The position numbers and the translations under genes were made by a program. A stretch of 64,000 bases of DNA, taken from contig JALGAS010000011.1 in assembly GCA_023078685.1 (NCBI GenBank), forward strand, positions 248,001 through 312,000. The letters are read 5' to 3'. Position 1 is the stretch's first letter, and every line of letters starts with the position of its first letter. Origin of the DNA: Neopestalotiopsis rosae (Eukaryota > Ascomycota > Sordariomycetes > Amphisphaeriales > Sporocadaceae). This document shows, one piece after another, positions 10,960 to 21,769 of the stretch. The notes beneath the pieces were generated by a model, which saw only the letters and a program-made list of their open reading frames with translations, had not been told where the DNA came from and ran no database searches.

Positions 10960-11290
10960 GTCATGCGGTTCCTTGTTGAGGAGTTTTCCAAGCTCTTTCA
11001 AGCGAACTTCAGCGATTTCAGCGCTTAGGAGCTATCCTCAGAAAGGGCTTGCAATCGTCCGCAAGAGAGTGGTATTTCGGATTGCCAACAGAGACTCAAA
11101 GCAGTTGGCCTGAGTTGCGGGAAAAATTCCAAGCCTATTTCCCATTAAACGTTATATCCAGAGACCCCGGACTGGCACTGGCGATCAACACATTCGATCA
11201 ACGACAGGGTAAAAAGCTGTCCATATTCATCGCCCGAGTAACCAAGCTGTTATTAAGGGCGAATTTAGATAAACGAGTAACCGTTAGGCC
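10960..11290 (+). pseudogene. Gypsy-type retrotransposon gag relic
   Basis: Plus-strand segment reading ILRKGLQSSAREWYFGLP, then SWPELREKFQAYFP and FDQRQGKKLSIFIARV. This fits the conserved core of retrotransposon gag (Retrotrans_gag type): an alpha-helical block around W-Y-F followed by L..F...F. Upstream coding similarity appears only after changing frame, and the reading ends by running into a repeat at 11270. No zinc knuckle follows. It is a truncated, decayed fragment. Confidence 0.65.
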
Positions 11291-11357
11291 AAGAAACCAT
11301 ATTAATTGATATTATTTATACCTTCCGTAATACTGCCCATATAACACCCTAACCACA
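11270..11357. repeat. Direct repeat, copy A of 301-bp-period pair
   Basis: 88-nt sequence beginning TAAACGAGTAACCGTTAGGC and ending near CACCCTAACCACA. It recurs at 11571-11658 with only about half a dozen substitutions. Copy A abuts the gag relic, which suggests truncation at insertion. On the minus strand it holds the same A-box-like motif as copy B. Confidence 0.85.
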
Positions 11358-11570
11358 CGGATATTTTCACCTATAGCGCCGAGACGATCCGAGGCGCTCC
11401 TTTACTGGCGTCCCTGCCTGCCTGCTCCCAACACCCGGCCCTGCCTTCTATATATGCCACCACCGGACCTTCCAGCTTAAACCCCCATGCTTCTGCAGCG
11501 ATTTCTAATTGCACGCAGGGACTCGAACCCGTATCGTTGCTTAATTGTGTCCCACTCTCATCACCATAAA
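11358..11570 (-). mobile_element. Possible tRNA-derived SINE body (minus orientation)
   Basis: Between the two direct repeats, the minus strand carries a perfect B-box-like GGGTTCGAGTCCC (11518-11530). The A-box-like TGGCCTAACGGTTA (11579-11592) lies about 49 nt upstream, inside repeat copy B. This is the layout of an internal Pol III promoter. No full cloverleaf can be folded by eye: the flanking acceptor halves do not pair. A SINE head or a decayed tRNA copy is therefore more likely than a working tRNA. Confidence 0.45.
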
Positions 11571-11658
11571 TAAACGAGTAACCGTTAGGCCAAAAAACCA
11601 TACTAATTAATATTATTTATACCTTCCGTAATACTGCCCATATAACACCCCAACCACA
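11571..11658. repeat. Direct repeat, copy B of 301-bp-period pair
   Basis: Second copy of the 88-nt repeat at 11270-11357, offset by exactly 301 nt. It carries TATTATTTATACCTTCCGTA and ATACTGCCCATATAACACC in both copies. On the minus strand it supplies the A-box-like motif of the putative SINE. Confidence 0.85.
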
Positions 11659-11769
11659 ACCCCCCAGAGGAATGCTGGGACGAATGTTCCTTTGAACATT
11701 ATCATCGATGGTGTGGCCAGGACGGAAACAAGGAATGATTTGGGATAGGCAGATGGTTTTGTCCTATCC

Positions 11770-11900
11770 TTGCAATAGTTATCTGGGATTCGGAGAAAGC
11801 AATATGCCCTTAGAGGGCTGAGCACATTAGTCTTGTTTTTGCAATGATTATCTGGGACGGGGAGAGAAAGTAATATGCCCCTTAAGGGCTAAGCACATTA
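11770..11900. repeat. Tandem imperfect direct repeat, about 60 nt x 2
   Basis: Two adjacent copies, 11770-11829 and 11839-11900, both starting TTGCAAT..TTATCTGGGA and ending GGGCT.AGCACATTA, with a few substitutions and two small indels. The following 200 nt (to about 12115) includes GTGGTAGTGGCGACCG and ACAATAAACTTATTCCG, which looks like the end of a fungal LTR. The repeats may thus belong to a decayed LTR, but no matching second LTR is present in the window. Confidence 0.7.
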
Positions 11901-12156
11901 AAAGCCCCTACGGATCGTTTACGGGGCAATTGGTGAGGAATGGCCGTGTGGTAGTGGCGACCGTGGTTGGCAACCGGAAGGCTATACTTAGGAACTTCCC
12001 CGAACCCGGGGAACGGCGGGAACTTAGCTTTTTACATCACACTCTACTCTACCACAATAAACTTATTCCGTCTTGAGATTCCATTTCGTCACGTTATCGT
12101 GCTGACCACCTTCATTTGATTCAAGTTCGCATCAGTTGAAAACCCTCCGTTATCGA

Positions 12157-12474
12157 ATGTATACGTTTATGGCTGCCAATGGTAATCTCCTTGACATGGT
12201 CGCCCAAGGACGAGTTACCGAGAGATTGATCGCGGACGGGATGCTATTAAAGATGAACGAGTTTAAGGATGAGTGTTCGTTTAATCGGCTTAGGGAGGAG
12301 GTCATCTCATGTACTATGCGTCCCGGTCAGGAAGCCCACTTGCTGAAGTCAATCATCGACCAGACCATCCATCGAATTAAAAGAATGCATACGAGTCTAG
12401 TTTTATTCGATAAAAACGCAATATATAATAATATTGCTCCAAAACGAATTATATTTGCGAAAAAAGAAAAATAA
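12157..12474 (+). CDS. Small orphan ORF beside repeat debris, doubtful
   Basis: 105-codon ORF from ATG 12157 (MYTFMAANGNLLDMVAQGRV at the start) to a stop in an A-rich stretch. The composition is protein-like through about residue 80, with a helical, charged middle (LREEV, HLLKSIIDQTIHRIKRMH). The last 20 residues derive from AT-rich sequence and look like read-through. I do not recognise a family. It lies directly downstream of probable LTR sequence, so it could be the start of a lost retroelement ORF. Low confidence as a real gene. Confidence 0.2.
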   Translation: MYTFMAANGNLLDMVAQGRVTERLIADGMLLKMNEFKDECSFNRLREEVISCTMRPGQEAHLLKSIIDQTIHRIKRMHTSLVLFDKNAIYNNIAPKRIIFAKKEK

Positions 12475-12479
12475 AATAA

Positions 12480-12838
12480 TAAAAGAAGAAAAGAAAAGAA
12501 AAAGGAAATAAAATCCTGATTATATTCTAATATATCACAAAGCTTATCTCTCGATCTATGGAGAATTGTCTTTTTTCAAAGACCATAGAATATCTCGTGA
12601 CTGACTTTCCTGCCGTTCTGAATGGAACCGTCCCGTCGGAGGAGCTTATCTATCGGATCTGGGGTTCCTGATCACGGCCGAGGGTGGTCTCCACTCTATG
12701 ACCCGCAGCGCCCGCGGTCCGGGCAAGGGTTGTTGGTAAGCTTGCCATGTCGTGATCAATACCTACTGTTCACCGCACTTTCTGTGACACGAACTTCTTC
12801 CGTTGTATATATCTCTTTCAAATCTACAACACGGAGCC
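12480..12838. promoter_or_regulatory. Upstream region of the aminotransferase gene
   Basis: A purine-rich AT stretch (12470-12515) marks the end of the repeat debris. A TATATA-like element lies at about 12806-12812, roughly 30 nt before the ATG at 12839, close for a TATA box, so its role is uncertain. Confidence 0.35.
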
Positions 12839-14603
12839 ATGGTCATCAAGTACGGTGTGCCCGAGAAGCACATTAACCTCCAGGGCGGCTGGCCGACGCC
12901 GCGTCTCCATCCTAGTGCGGAGCTTGGAGAGGCCGCCGCCCGGGTCTTTTCGAACCCAGATATACAAGAGAAACGTATGTTCTTTTTCGATTTCATTTGA
13001 TAGTCACTCTGCGTAATTCCAAATAGATCACTATGTTATCAATTGACAACATCCATACACTATGGAAGTGAACAACCCAGAGTCCAATCAGACACATGCC
13101 TCGCACCATATGATCCCCGGGCATCATTACTGACCCATACAACACAGTACGATATGGCGCAGGTCTAGGCGACGCCGCCTTACGCACTCACATTGCGAGC
13201 TGGCTTACAGACGAGTATCAGCCGCAAGCTGGCGCCATAAGTCCAGACCGCATCCTCGTCTCCAACGGTGCGTCCAATGGCCTGGCCACCATCTTGCAGA
13301 GGTTTGCCGATCCTGGGGGCAAAGGCGACGCGCCTTACACCCAGACCATCTGGATGGTCGAGCCGACTTATCACCTCGCAGCCGCCATATTCCGCGACGC
13401 CGGGTTCCACGGGGGCGACCAGCCGAGGATCCGTGCCGTGCCGGAGGGGATCCGGGGCGTGGATCTAGAGTACCTCCGATCCGCTCTCCAGGCATTGGAA
13501 AAGGGCGACGACAAAAGTGGTCGTCAACACGAGCCCTTCGGCAAGCTCCCCGCCGACAATGGCTATTATCCCAAAACCTATCGCCATATCTTGTACATGG
13601 TCCCGACCTTTTCCAACCCGAGCGGGCGGACCATGGCGTACGAGGACCGCGTGGCGCTGGTCCGGCTCGCGCGGGAGTTTGACGTGCTCCTCGTGACCGA
13701 CGACGTCTACGATGTGTTGCGGTGGTGTCCTGAAGAGGGCTGTTCTTGTGCACGTGGCGGCGGCGACGATGATGACAAGACGGAGAATAGCAACAAACAA
13801 CAACACTTGATCTCCCCGCCTCGACTGGTAGATATCGACCGGCTCCTGCCGGGCTCGCCCTCGCCCTTTGGCAATACCGTGAGCAATGGCTCCTTTTCCA
13901 AGATTGTCGCGCCGGGGACTCGCGTCGGTTGGATGGAGGCGAGTTCGGATTTCGTGGCGAACTTGACTAGAGTGTAAGTCTCCCTCTTGTTCCTTTCCTC
14001 CTCTGACCGATTAGCCTGTACTAAGTTCCCACCACCACCAGCGGAGCCACTGCTTCCGGCGGAAACCAAGCACACATGTCGTCCCTCATCATAGGACAGC
14101 TATTCGCCAAGGGCGATCTGCAGCGCCACCTCAAGAACGTCTTGATCCCCACGTACAAGAGACGGTACTATACCATGGTGGCCGCCATTCGCCATTACCT
14201 GTACCCACTCGGGGTGAGGATCGCCACAGACGAGGTATCTTTATCTAGCAGCGTCGTGAGTCCTGGTAATGCCGGGCAGCAGCAGCCAGCGGGTGGCTTC
14301 TTTTTATACATTTTATTCCCCCAGGACGACACAACTCCAGCCGTCGAGGATATTTGCAGCGTGGCACTTGAGCATTTCAACCTCAAAATCGCTCCTGGGC
14401 GCATATTTAGCGTGGTCGATGACCCTTTCCATGGACCATCCCGTTCAAGGGCGTTTGTCAGCGGCGCGAGGCTGTGTTGGGCGTGGCATGAAGAGGATGA
14501 GCTGGTCGAGGGCATCGAGCGGCTAGCCGAGGCGCTGAAGATGTCAAAATCTGAAAAGTGTATTGGTCACCTCGTTAATTCACATAACAAACAAGACAGT
14601 TGA
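12839..14603 (+). CDS. PLP-dependent aminotransferase, class I/II (YER152C-like)
   Basis: Fold-type I aminotransferase of 507 residues in three exons: 12839-12974, 13148-13973 and 14042-14603. Intron 1 (173 nt) is long for the window but has good GTATGT, CTGAC and CACAG signals. The order of motifs fits Aro8/2-aminoadipate-type and yeast YER152C-like proteins: NLQGGWPTPRLHP at the N-terminus, LRYGAGLGDAALR, SNGASNGLATIL, the Asn202 motif FSNPSG, Asp231 in TDDVYD for the pyridine nitrogen, and the Schiff-base lysine Lys297 in SFSKIVAPGTRVGW. A 25-residue insertion rich in Cys, Gly and Asp (about residues 240-265) interrupts the region between the aspartate and lysine motifs. The amino-donor is not deducible. 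No targeting signal is evident. The gene converges on hse1 with 252 nt between stop codons. Confidence 0.9.
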
Positions 14604-14855
14604 TAAAGTTATGTTACAAATAGATATATACTCTGTTGCCAAACACTTTCAAACACTGGTTGGCGATCTACACATCAAAGACGACCGAAGAATGGTGCCA
14701 CTCAAGCAATCATTGGTCAGCGTCAAGAGACAGACTGCTGCGAAATGCCCTTTCATACCACTTAAGAAATGCTCCGCTTCATTAAAAGAATTCATGCTCA
14801 TATGCTACCAAGGGAATGTCCAGACTGCCTTAGAATACCATTCATCGTGCCATGC

Positions 14856-17299
14856 CTAGTATGCAGCACTTTGCATATAGAAATCCTGTGGAGCGCTGGG
14901 TTCATTGCCCTCACCTGCTGGGGCACCCGGAACATAAGCCTTGTACTGAGGCTGCGTTGGTTGGTAACCCCCCGCATGACCGTACTGGCTGGGTAGGTTG
15001 TTCCTAGCGTCATATGCCGGACCACTCGGATGAAGGGGCGCAGGCGAAAAGGCTTCGCTGGGAAGACCATCTGGAGATGGAATGGGAGGCGCCGATGCCG
15101 TCGGTACTGGCGGTGGCGCATTGGTTGGCGCAGATGGGGCATCATACGAAGGTTGGGGAGGTTGCTGTTGAAGAGGGTTGTAAGCTGTGTATTGCGGTTG
15201 CGAAGGTGCCGAGGGAGCAGAAGGACCGCCGCCGCCGCCACCAGCAATAGCCAGAGCAGTGGGCACACCATGAGATAGACCTGCTGGTGCTGGTGCTGAT
15301 GCATGCGGTGCCGTTGGACTACTGGCATATGGGTCCTCTGTGGAGTAGACCGAGGCTGAGTAAGGATCGGGTCCGGGCTGGTGACTAGCAACAGGAGAGT
15401 CATAGGCTGATGTGGCCAACTCTTGAGGATTGCCATAGGTACTTTGGGGTTGACCACCGGGTTGCTGAGATGGATGCGAATATGCTTGATATGGTTGCTG
15501 TGCTGGCGGAGGAGAAGATGTCTGGATGGGGGCAGGCTGCTTGCCTGCAGCAACTGCCGAGGATAAACGAGACGGCTGGTCTCTAGGAGGGTACTGCTGC
15601 TGTGCTGGAGCTGGACCAGGTTGAGAATACGGTTGCTGGCCAGGCGCAGGGCCGCCTTGCGAGTATTGTTGTTGATGACCTGACGGAGGACCACCGGCTT
15701 GGTTATACTGTTGCTGGTGCGGGGGCGGACCAGCATGAGCAGGCACCTCGGCTCCTTGCAGATAGAAAGGCGCCGGTGTCTGGCGTTGGAAATTAGGAGG
15801 TGGTGACGTAGCCTGATAAGGAGGCTGCTCTACAACACGTCAGTCGCAATGGACAAGACTTATCTCTATCATTCCATACCTTGCTGGGGTGGAGGCCCCT
15901 GAGGTCCAGGAGTGTAAAATCGTTGAGGATCTTGTTGGAGATGCTGAGGCGGCCCTTGAGGAGCATATCCAGAAACACCGGCGGGATAACCTCCTTGGCC
16001 CGGAACCGCTGGTCGATGAGCATATTGGTGGTAGCTTGGGCCAGGAGGATGCGACATGGACGATTCCAGCAAGGATTCATAGTCTCTCCGAGCCTTGATG
16101 AACTTTTCGTTCAATTGCGTAAAGTCGTCCTTCTTTTGAGAATACTTTTCAATCAGCTTGATCAGTTTTGGTCGAATAGCCAGTGTCTGGTGGTAGAGCT
16201 TGGATATCTCCTCATTGTCTTCCTCCCTTGGAGCAGTATTGCTGGTGCTCAAGAGGGTGAGTAGCTTCTCAACATTCTTGATCTCAGCAAAGACTTCGGC
16301 TTCCATCTGCGCCTCGCGGTGCAACTCATCAGGTGTGGGATCGGTCAACTTTTCGACATAGTTTAGCGGAAAGATGCCCGTGTTGCCCTTTAGGCTTCCT
16401 CTCCACCAGTCCTTGAAGACGGACTCTAGAACCGCGATTACGTCGCCCTTCTTGAATTCAAGCTCTCCAGGTTCACTGGGGACAAAGTCGTATAGAGCGC
16501 GGACACGAGAGACGGTCGCTGCCGTTGTTCCAGTCGGGTGCGATGGGATGGGCTCTGCCTGCCCTTGCGCGGCACCTGCACTTCCGCCAGCACCTGCACT
16601 AGGACCTGCTGCTGCTGAACTGCTCTCGGCAACCTTCTTCTTGCGCTCCTCGTCCTGTAAACTCAGTTGCAGCGCCATTTGCAGCTCTTCCTCCTCCTTT
16701 TGCCGATCCAGCTCCGTCAGTCGGTTCTTCTGAGGGGCACTCGGGGGTTGCAGGGTCGGGTTCGTCTGCTTGAGTCTGAAATAGGCATCGTACATGATAC
16801 CCAGATCGGCATCTTTGCTAAACATGTCACTCCATTCCTTCATGCGCTCAAGGATCTTTGCCTTGACCTGCTGGTGCGTGTTGCGGTCATTCGCAAGCTT
16901 CAGAAGAGCGTCTGTAAAGGCCCGCGAAGCGAGCTCACGGTGCATGGGCTTGCCGCAGTTCTGGGACAAGGCATTCGCCAGCTCGAGAGTGTAGAGCTGG
17001 ACGTTGGCATTGCGGTGGGCGAGGCGCTTGATGGTGGCCTGGACAGCTTGCGATGGGCCGTTGGGGTCAGCAGCGACCTTGTCGCATACCTCGATGATGG
17101 CACCCCAATCTTCGGAAGTCAAGTTCTCATTTGTCGCCTTGGCTATAGAAACGAGTAAGTTGTCAGCATGCATATTTCGTGAGATCATGCCCTTTACTGT
17201 GAGTGCGCGGCAGACAGGCCGGTCATGAGCTTTGGAATAGTGCGTTGATGACGTACCAATGGCCTCGTCAAACGGGCCAGGAGCAGCTGCTCTAAACAT
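14856..17299 (-). CDS. hse1: Hse1, ESCRT-0 subunit (VHS-UIM-SH3-GAT)
   Basis: Class E vacuolar sorting protein that, with Vps27, binds ubiquitinated cargo on endosomes and starts multivesicular-body sorting. Length is 759 residues in three exons: 17257-17299, 15880-17142 and 14856-15829. The first intron (114 nt) keeps frame, so an unspliced reading is also open; splicing restores AIAKATNENLTSEDW, the conserved VHS start. Domains: VHS about 14-145, UIM about 164-183 (EEEELQMALQLSLQDEE), SH3 about 226-280 (ALYDFVPSEPGELEF...FPLNYVEKL), then the helical GAT region around LYHQTLAIRPKLIKLIEKY. The C-terminal 350 residues are Pro/Gln/Tyr-rich, as in other filamentous fungi. The start MFRAAAPGPFDEAI fits the family. 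Exon 3 has several other long open frames because of its repetitive codons; these are shadows. Confidence 0.95.
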
Positions 17300-18786
17300 G
17301 CTGAATAGCGAGAACCAAACAGCTCTATGATTGCACGTTCCCTAGTATTACGGTGATGATTGATCTGGTCGTATTTGAAGTCCCGTCGCTTGGTTTTCGG
17401 GGGGTTGGAAATGGAAGGTCACAGTCAAGAAGCAGCTGTTGCTAAGTTTGTGGTTGTGGTTATGGAGGTTGTAATGGGGATGTGATCCTTTAGCTGCAGC
17501 CTGGCGGGACACTTGGGTAAGCTAGGTAGACTTACGTACATCAGCTGGGCTGGGGGGGATTTTGGTTGCTGCTCAGCTAAAGTTTCGAGGGGAAAGAGCG
17601 CCAGCCAGCCCCAAGCCTACTAAAAGCTCGGATGACGGCCCACTCAAGTCAGAAGGGGACGCGGCAGCGATCACTTTTAGCGTAGCGGCCCAGTCTCTCG
17701 GGCCTCTGAGCTCTATTTCTTACAGGTATCGATTACTGTGTACTTGCCTAACCTAGAGTACATGATCAAGTTTATCTGCAAGTGTCCAAGAAATTCAACA
17801 TTTACTGGTTCTAAACAGCATATTGACTTGTGAAGAATTTCATCTTGAAGTTGTACATGTTGCTTCCTTTTCGCATACTGACTAACCTAGATCTGATCCT
17901 CTGTCGTAGTGTCTCACCCAGGAACCCTTACATTGTAGTTGGCTCGGTGGGAATCTTGGTGCACGCTGGACACGGACAGACTGTGGCACGCACTTGGCCC
18001 AAGCAAGCTGAAGCTCGAGGGGCGAATACCCTTATTTTAGAAGCAGCTTAGTTGCAAACACGCAATACTTTATTGGGACGGAATGACTGCGCCGCACTCT
18101 TGATGCGACTCTAATAAAGCGCACCAACACCGGCTCTCGTGCAAGTGTTACAGTACCTTTATGATGAGCCACCTACATCGAGATGTCTCGTACACTACCT
18201 TCCAACCAACTGGCCAAGTGCGCATGAGTGTATGTGTACATGGCCGAGCTATCGTCGAGTATCATGGCCGATCTTCAACTTTGAGAAAATGAGAATTGAG
18301 TTTTTGTCATCTTGCGAGTCTGTATATTCGTTCTATGTTTGTAGTCTGGCTTTTCACCATGTATGCAATCATGATGCGACTACGTAGGTCGACCACACCC
18401 TTCTCCCAGTCGTCAGTCCGACGACTGGCCCAAATCCAAGCGCTCCCCTAAACCGTCCAAATCCGCAACTCAAAACGCCCGAGAGTCTTTTTTGGCATTT
18501 TGCCCATGAAACAGACTCTTTTCGATAATAGAGCATGGCTGTGAACTCCCAAAATACAATCGCTCGAAATTCATAACCAGTTCCAGGGCAAGTTTGCATT
18601 CCAATCTGCATCAACCGCCCCATTGGTGATGCCCTCCTCAGATGTTGCCCTTGTCCAAGCCAAGAGCAGCAGAATGCTGTTTCCCCGCCCTAGTTTATTA
18701 TATGACCGAATAAAACAATCTATGTGAAAAGAAAATGGTGTCGCTCGAACGTCTCGTGCGAATCATGATGTCGTCCGCTGTAGTCT
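17300..18786. other. Intergenic between hse1 promoter and atg13 3' end
   Basis: 1.5 kb containing the hse1 promoter (right of 17300) and the 3' flank of atg13. ORFs in it are short and lack family features. Nothing further is supported. Confidence 0.4.
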
Positions 18787-21769
18787 CTACCATCGTCGAC
18801 TTCCACCCCTGGATGAGTCGTATCCCTCGCGCTCAGCAGCAGATCCCGCGCCGGGGCCTCGACTTTCTTCGAGACTCTTTCGGTTCAGCGCGTGTTCAAG
18901 TTCAGACATGTCGAACAGAAGCTCTTCTTCTGTATCTTCTGGTTGACCACTAGTCACACCCAGGCCGGCTGGGCCTCTTCTAGAGTACCCACGTCCGTAC
19001 CTAGTGCTAGGACCAGTCAGGCTGCTGTTGCCCGACTGCGAATTGCTTGATCCTCGTCCACTACCAGCACCATATCGTCGGTAAGGTGAGCTCGACAAAC
19101 CAGCATACAGACCACCTGGTGGTCTCGTCTCTCTCTCGGCTGATGAAGAAGCCTGTCTGAGCATTTCTGATGACTCATCAACCTGTAACTCAGTAGGGGG
19201 CTGCATGACAGGCGATTCGGATGTGCCATCTGCATCTCGAACGGCTTCGTGCCGACCGAGAAGAGCGCTGAGGCTGGGAGGCTCACGGTCGTCAGCACCA
19301 AGGCTAAGACTCCGATGGGCATCATCGTCATCTGTAGTGACTCGGGGTTGTGCCGCCGAACTCGATCGTCTAACATGTGGGTAAGGCCGTGGCGAGAGCG
19401 GAATATCAATCGCCGTTGTGCCCTCCAACGTCGAAGGGACGCTGGTGGGTGCTTCAGCTGCGCGACCTGGACGGGGTCGCAACGTCGCCTGAATCGGCGC
19501 CGCATAGTCTACGCTAGAATTCTCGCTTAGACGGGAAGGGATGGCTGGAGTATGCGGTGTATGAGGCGACAAGGGTTTGCCAGGAGAAGATGAGGTCGAC
19601 ATGCCAGGTACGTTGGCGAGTTGTCGGCTGGAGGAGCTTGAAGATCTTTGTAGCTGCATGGATGAGTTGAGCGACTCGGTCAGAGCATTGTTCGAGTCAC
19701 GCATGAGCTGGAACTTGGAAAGCTGTGCGTTTGTTCTCCTAGTTGCTTCGCCCTTCTTGGAAGGTTCAAAGCTCTGCAGCGTCTTTTTACTTTCCAGGAC
19801 TTTGAGGAACTCCTCAATGTTGTCATTGTCCGCTTGAAACGATCCCGAGCTGCCACCAGCACCAGCTTCATTCAGCAGTCCAGACCCAGGCTGAGCCAAG
19901 GAAGATGCCAGACTCTGTTTTCCGCTGCTTGTTTGATCATCGTCACCAGCTCTGCTGGCCCCTCCGAAAGATGGCTTGCTGCGACGGTGGCCAAAGCTGC
20001 TGCTATATCGGCCTGTTGAGCCAGGTCTGGGCGATCCGACAACCGGTATATCCGTTGCAGCGGCTGTTGCTGAGGGGGGAGGGCCGCCTCTCAAGGACGC
20101 TGCCATACCAGCTGTCAATGATGATCTGTTTCTAGCATGTGTAAGTGCGCTCAAGCCAGGTCCGCGGGTCAAGGAATGTGGCGATGCTGGCGTATCATAA
20201 TCGTGCATGCGTGGTACCGGAGATCCAGACAGGGAGCCCTGCTTAAATGGCTGGAAAGACACCGAAGGTCTCCTACCGTGCGCCTCAACTCTCAGGGGCG
20301 GCCTTGATGGGGCGGCAATGGGAAGTGAATGAGGGGGCACCTCAACGCTTGCAGGCCGAGAGCTAGGCGGTGATGTCGTGTCCGATCCAGGTGACTTGAC
20401 CGCTTTGAGTGCTGATATTGGACTTGTTCCATGAGGACCTTCTCCATGAAAGGTGGATAAACTTCCATATCTTTGCTGATTCTCCGTAATGTCTGTCTCA
20501 TGGCGGTGGTAGGGTAGAGACCCAATCTCAGCTGCAGTATCGCGACGACCAGGTTCACGCCGCGGCAGAGATGGTTTGAAGATATCGTCTGATATGGCCA
20601 AGCCGATTCTTGAACTCAGGAGTGACTCGGTCTCGACAACCTTAAAGTCGCAGTTATTTCGATAAGAAACACTCGCATAAAATCGGCCGACCGGAACCTC
20701 GAGAAGGCCAAAGATGTAATCAGTAGAAACGTCTCCCCTGCCATCATACAGTGGGCTTCGCAGCGCATCGAATCCGTAAGGGCGGTTTTCCGTTGTCAAG
20801 ACTCGACATTTCACTTGCAATGCTGGGTGCTGCATCTTGGACTTTGACGTCCTGGCAAGTTTCCACGCCGGTAGGATGCCTGTCGTAGTGTATAAGGATC
20901 GGATGAAGATGATGGCCTTCTTGTACACAGTCGGTAGCAAAAGGCCAAAATCCTCAGGATCGTTGCTGGATGGCTTCAGCTCAATCCGCCATCGTTCAAG
21001 TACTATGTGACTGTTTGTCTTCTTGGACCGGCCGCCGGCGGAGCTGCCGCTCACACTAGAATCACTCGAGAGATCAGACGTGTTCATAGCCTCAATGGCA
21101 TCCCATCTCTTCCCATTCTCGTCTGTTATAATTAGACTTTGTCCGCTTTTTAATCGGGAGGTATCGAGATAAGTTTCGATTATCAGTGGAGGCGGGAGGT
21201 TGTCGATACCACCACAATGTTTCCATGTTCTAAACTCTTCCCGAAAGTCCTCGATTTCATCGGTGTCTAATTGGAACTGTGACGGATTTGGGTCAATCAT
21301 TGTTCAACAAGTCGACCAAGGCAGTTAAAAGGGATGAATCTAGCACTTACCCATTTGCTTATCCTCTTCTCTCTGGTTCCAGCAACTAACATGGGTGACA
21401 CCTGCATGCGCTCTTGTAATATCAGAGTGCCAGCCTTGGCGAAAATGTTCTATATAGCAGCATGTGCGATTAGCATAGAAGACCTTGAGAGTACAAGCAG
21501 GTATTCCAGGGGCGGTTTATGCCTAGCCTTACCTGTAAGATCTGGTCCAGCTTCCTGACCGAGTCCGAACTGGGACCTGCGCCAGGCGCATCTTCCCTGG
21601 GGGGTCGCATAGTGCCAGCAGCCTCGGGCCCAGAGCTCGCCTCGGAACCTGTTCGTAAGTGACCGCCCGGCCGAGCAGCTTCCCTTGGATTGTTTGTTCT
21701 TGTAGGATTTGTGGTGGGCGAAGTAGCAGGCGATGAGGAGCGAGGTCCGATACGGGGAGTTTGATGCAT
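18787..21769 (-). CDS. atg13: Atg13, autophagy initiation scaffold (HORMA domain)
   Basis: Regulatory subunit of the Atg1 kinase complex; its phosphorylation by TOR controls autophagy onset. Length is 941 residues in three exons: 21533-21769, 21351-21449 and 18787-21276. Exon 1 encodes MHQTPRIGPRSSSP...KLDQILQ, exon 2 NIFAKAGTLILQERMQVSP...KRISKW, and exon 3 resumes FQLDTDEIEDFREEFRTWK; these joins reconstruct the conserved HORMA N-terminus. HORMA spans about 70-310, with ERWRIELKPS, KKAIIFIRSLYTTTGILPAWKL and YIFGLLEVPVGRFYASVSYR. The rest is Ser/Pro-rich and predicted disordered, with the conserved island IEEFLKVLESKKTLQSFE (Atg1/Atg17-binding region in relatives) and a C-terminal ELLFDMSELEHAL. 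An ATG inside intron 2 (21300) would give an intact but truncated ORF lacking the conserved start; it is rejected. Confidence 0.95.

Noticed and set aside
11371..11601. 76-codon minus-strand ORF across the repeat/SINE region
   Set aside because: It reads through the A-box and B-box sequences; a by-product of the repeat, not a gene.
21300..21300. ATG at 21300 as start of Atg13
   Set aside because: It falls in intron 2; starting there would drop the conserved KLDQILQ...KRISKW segment encoded by exons 1 and 2.
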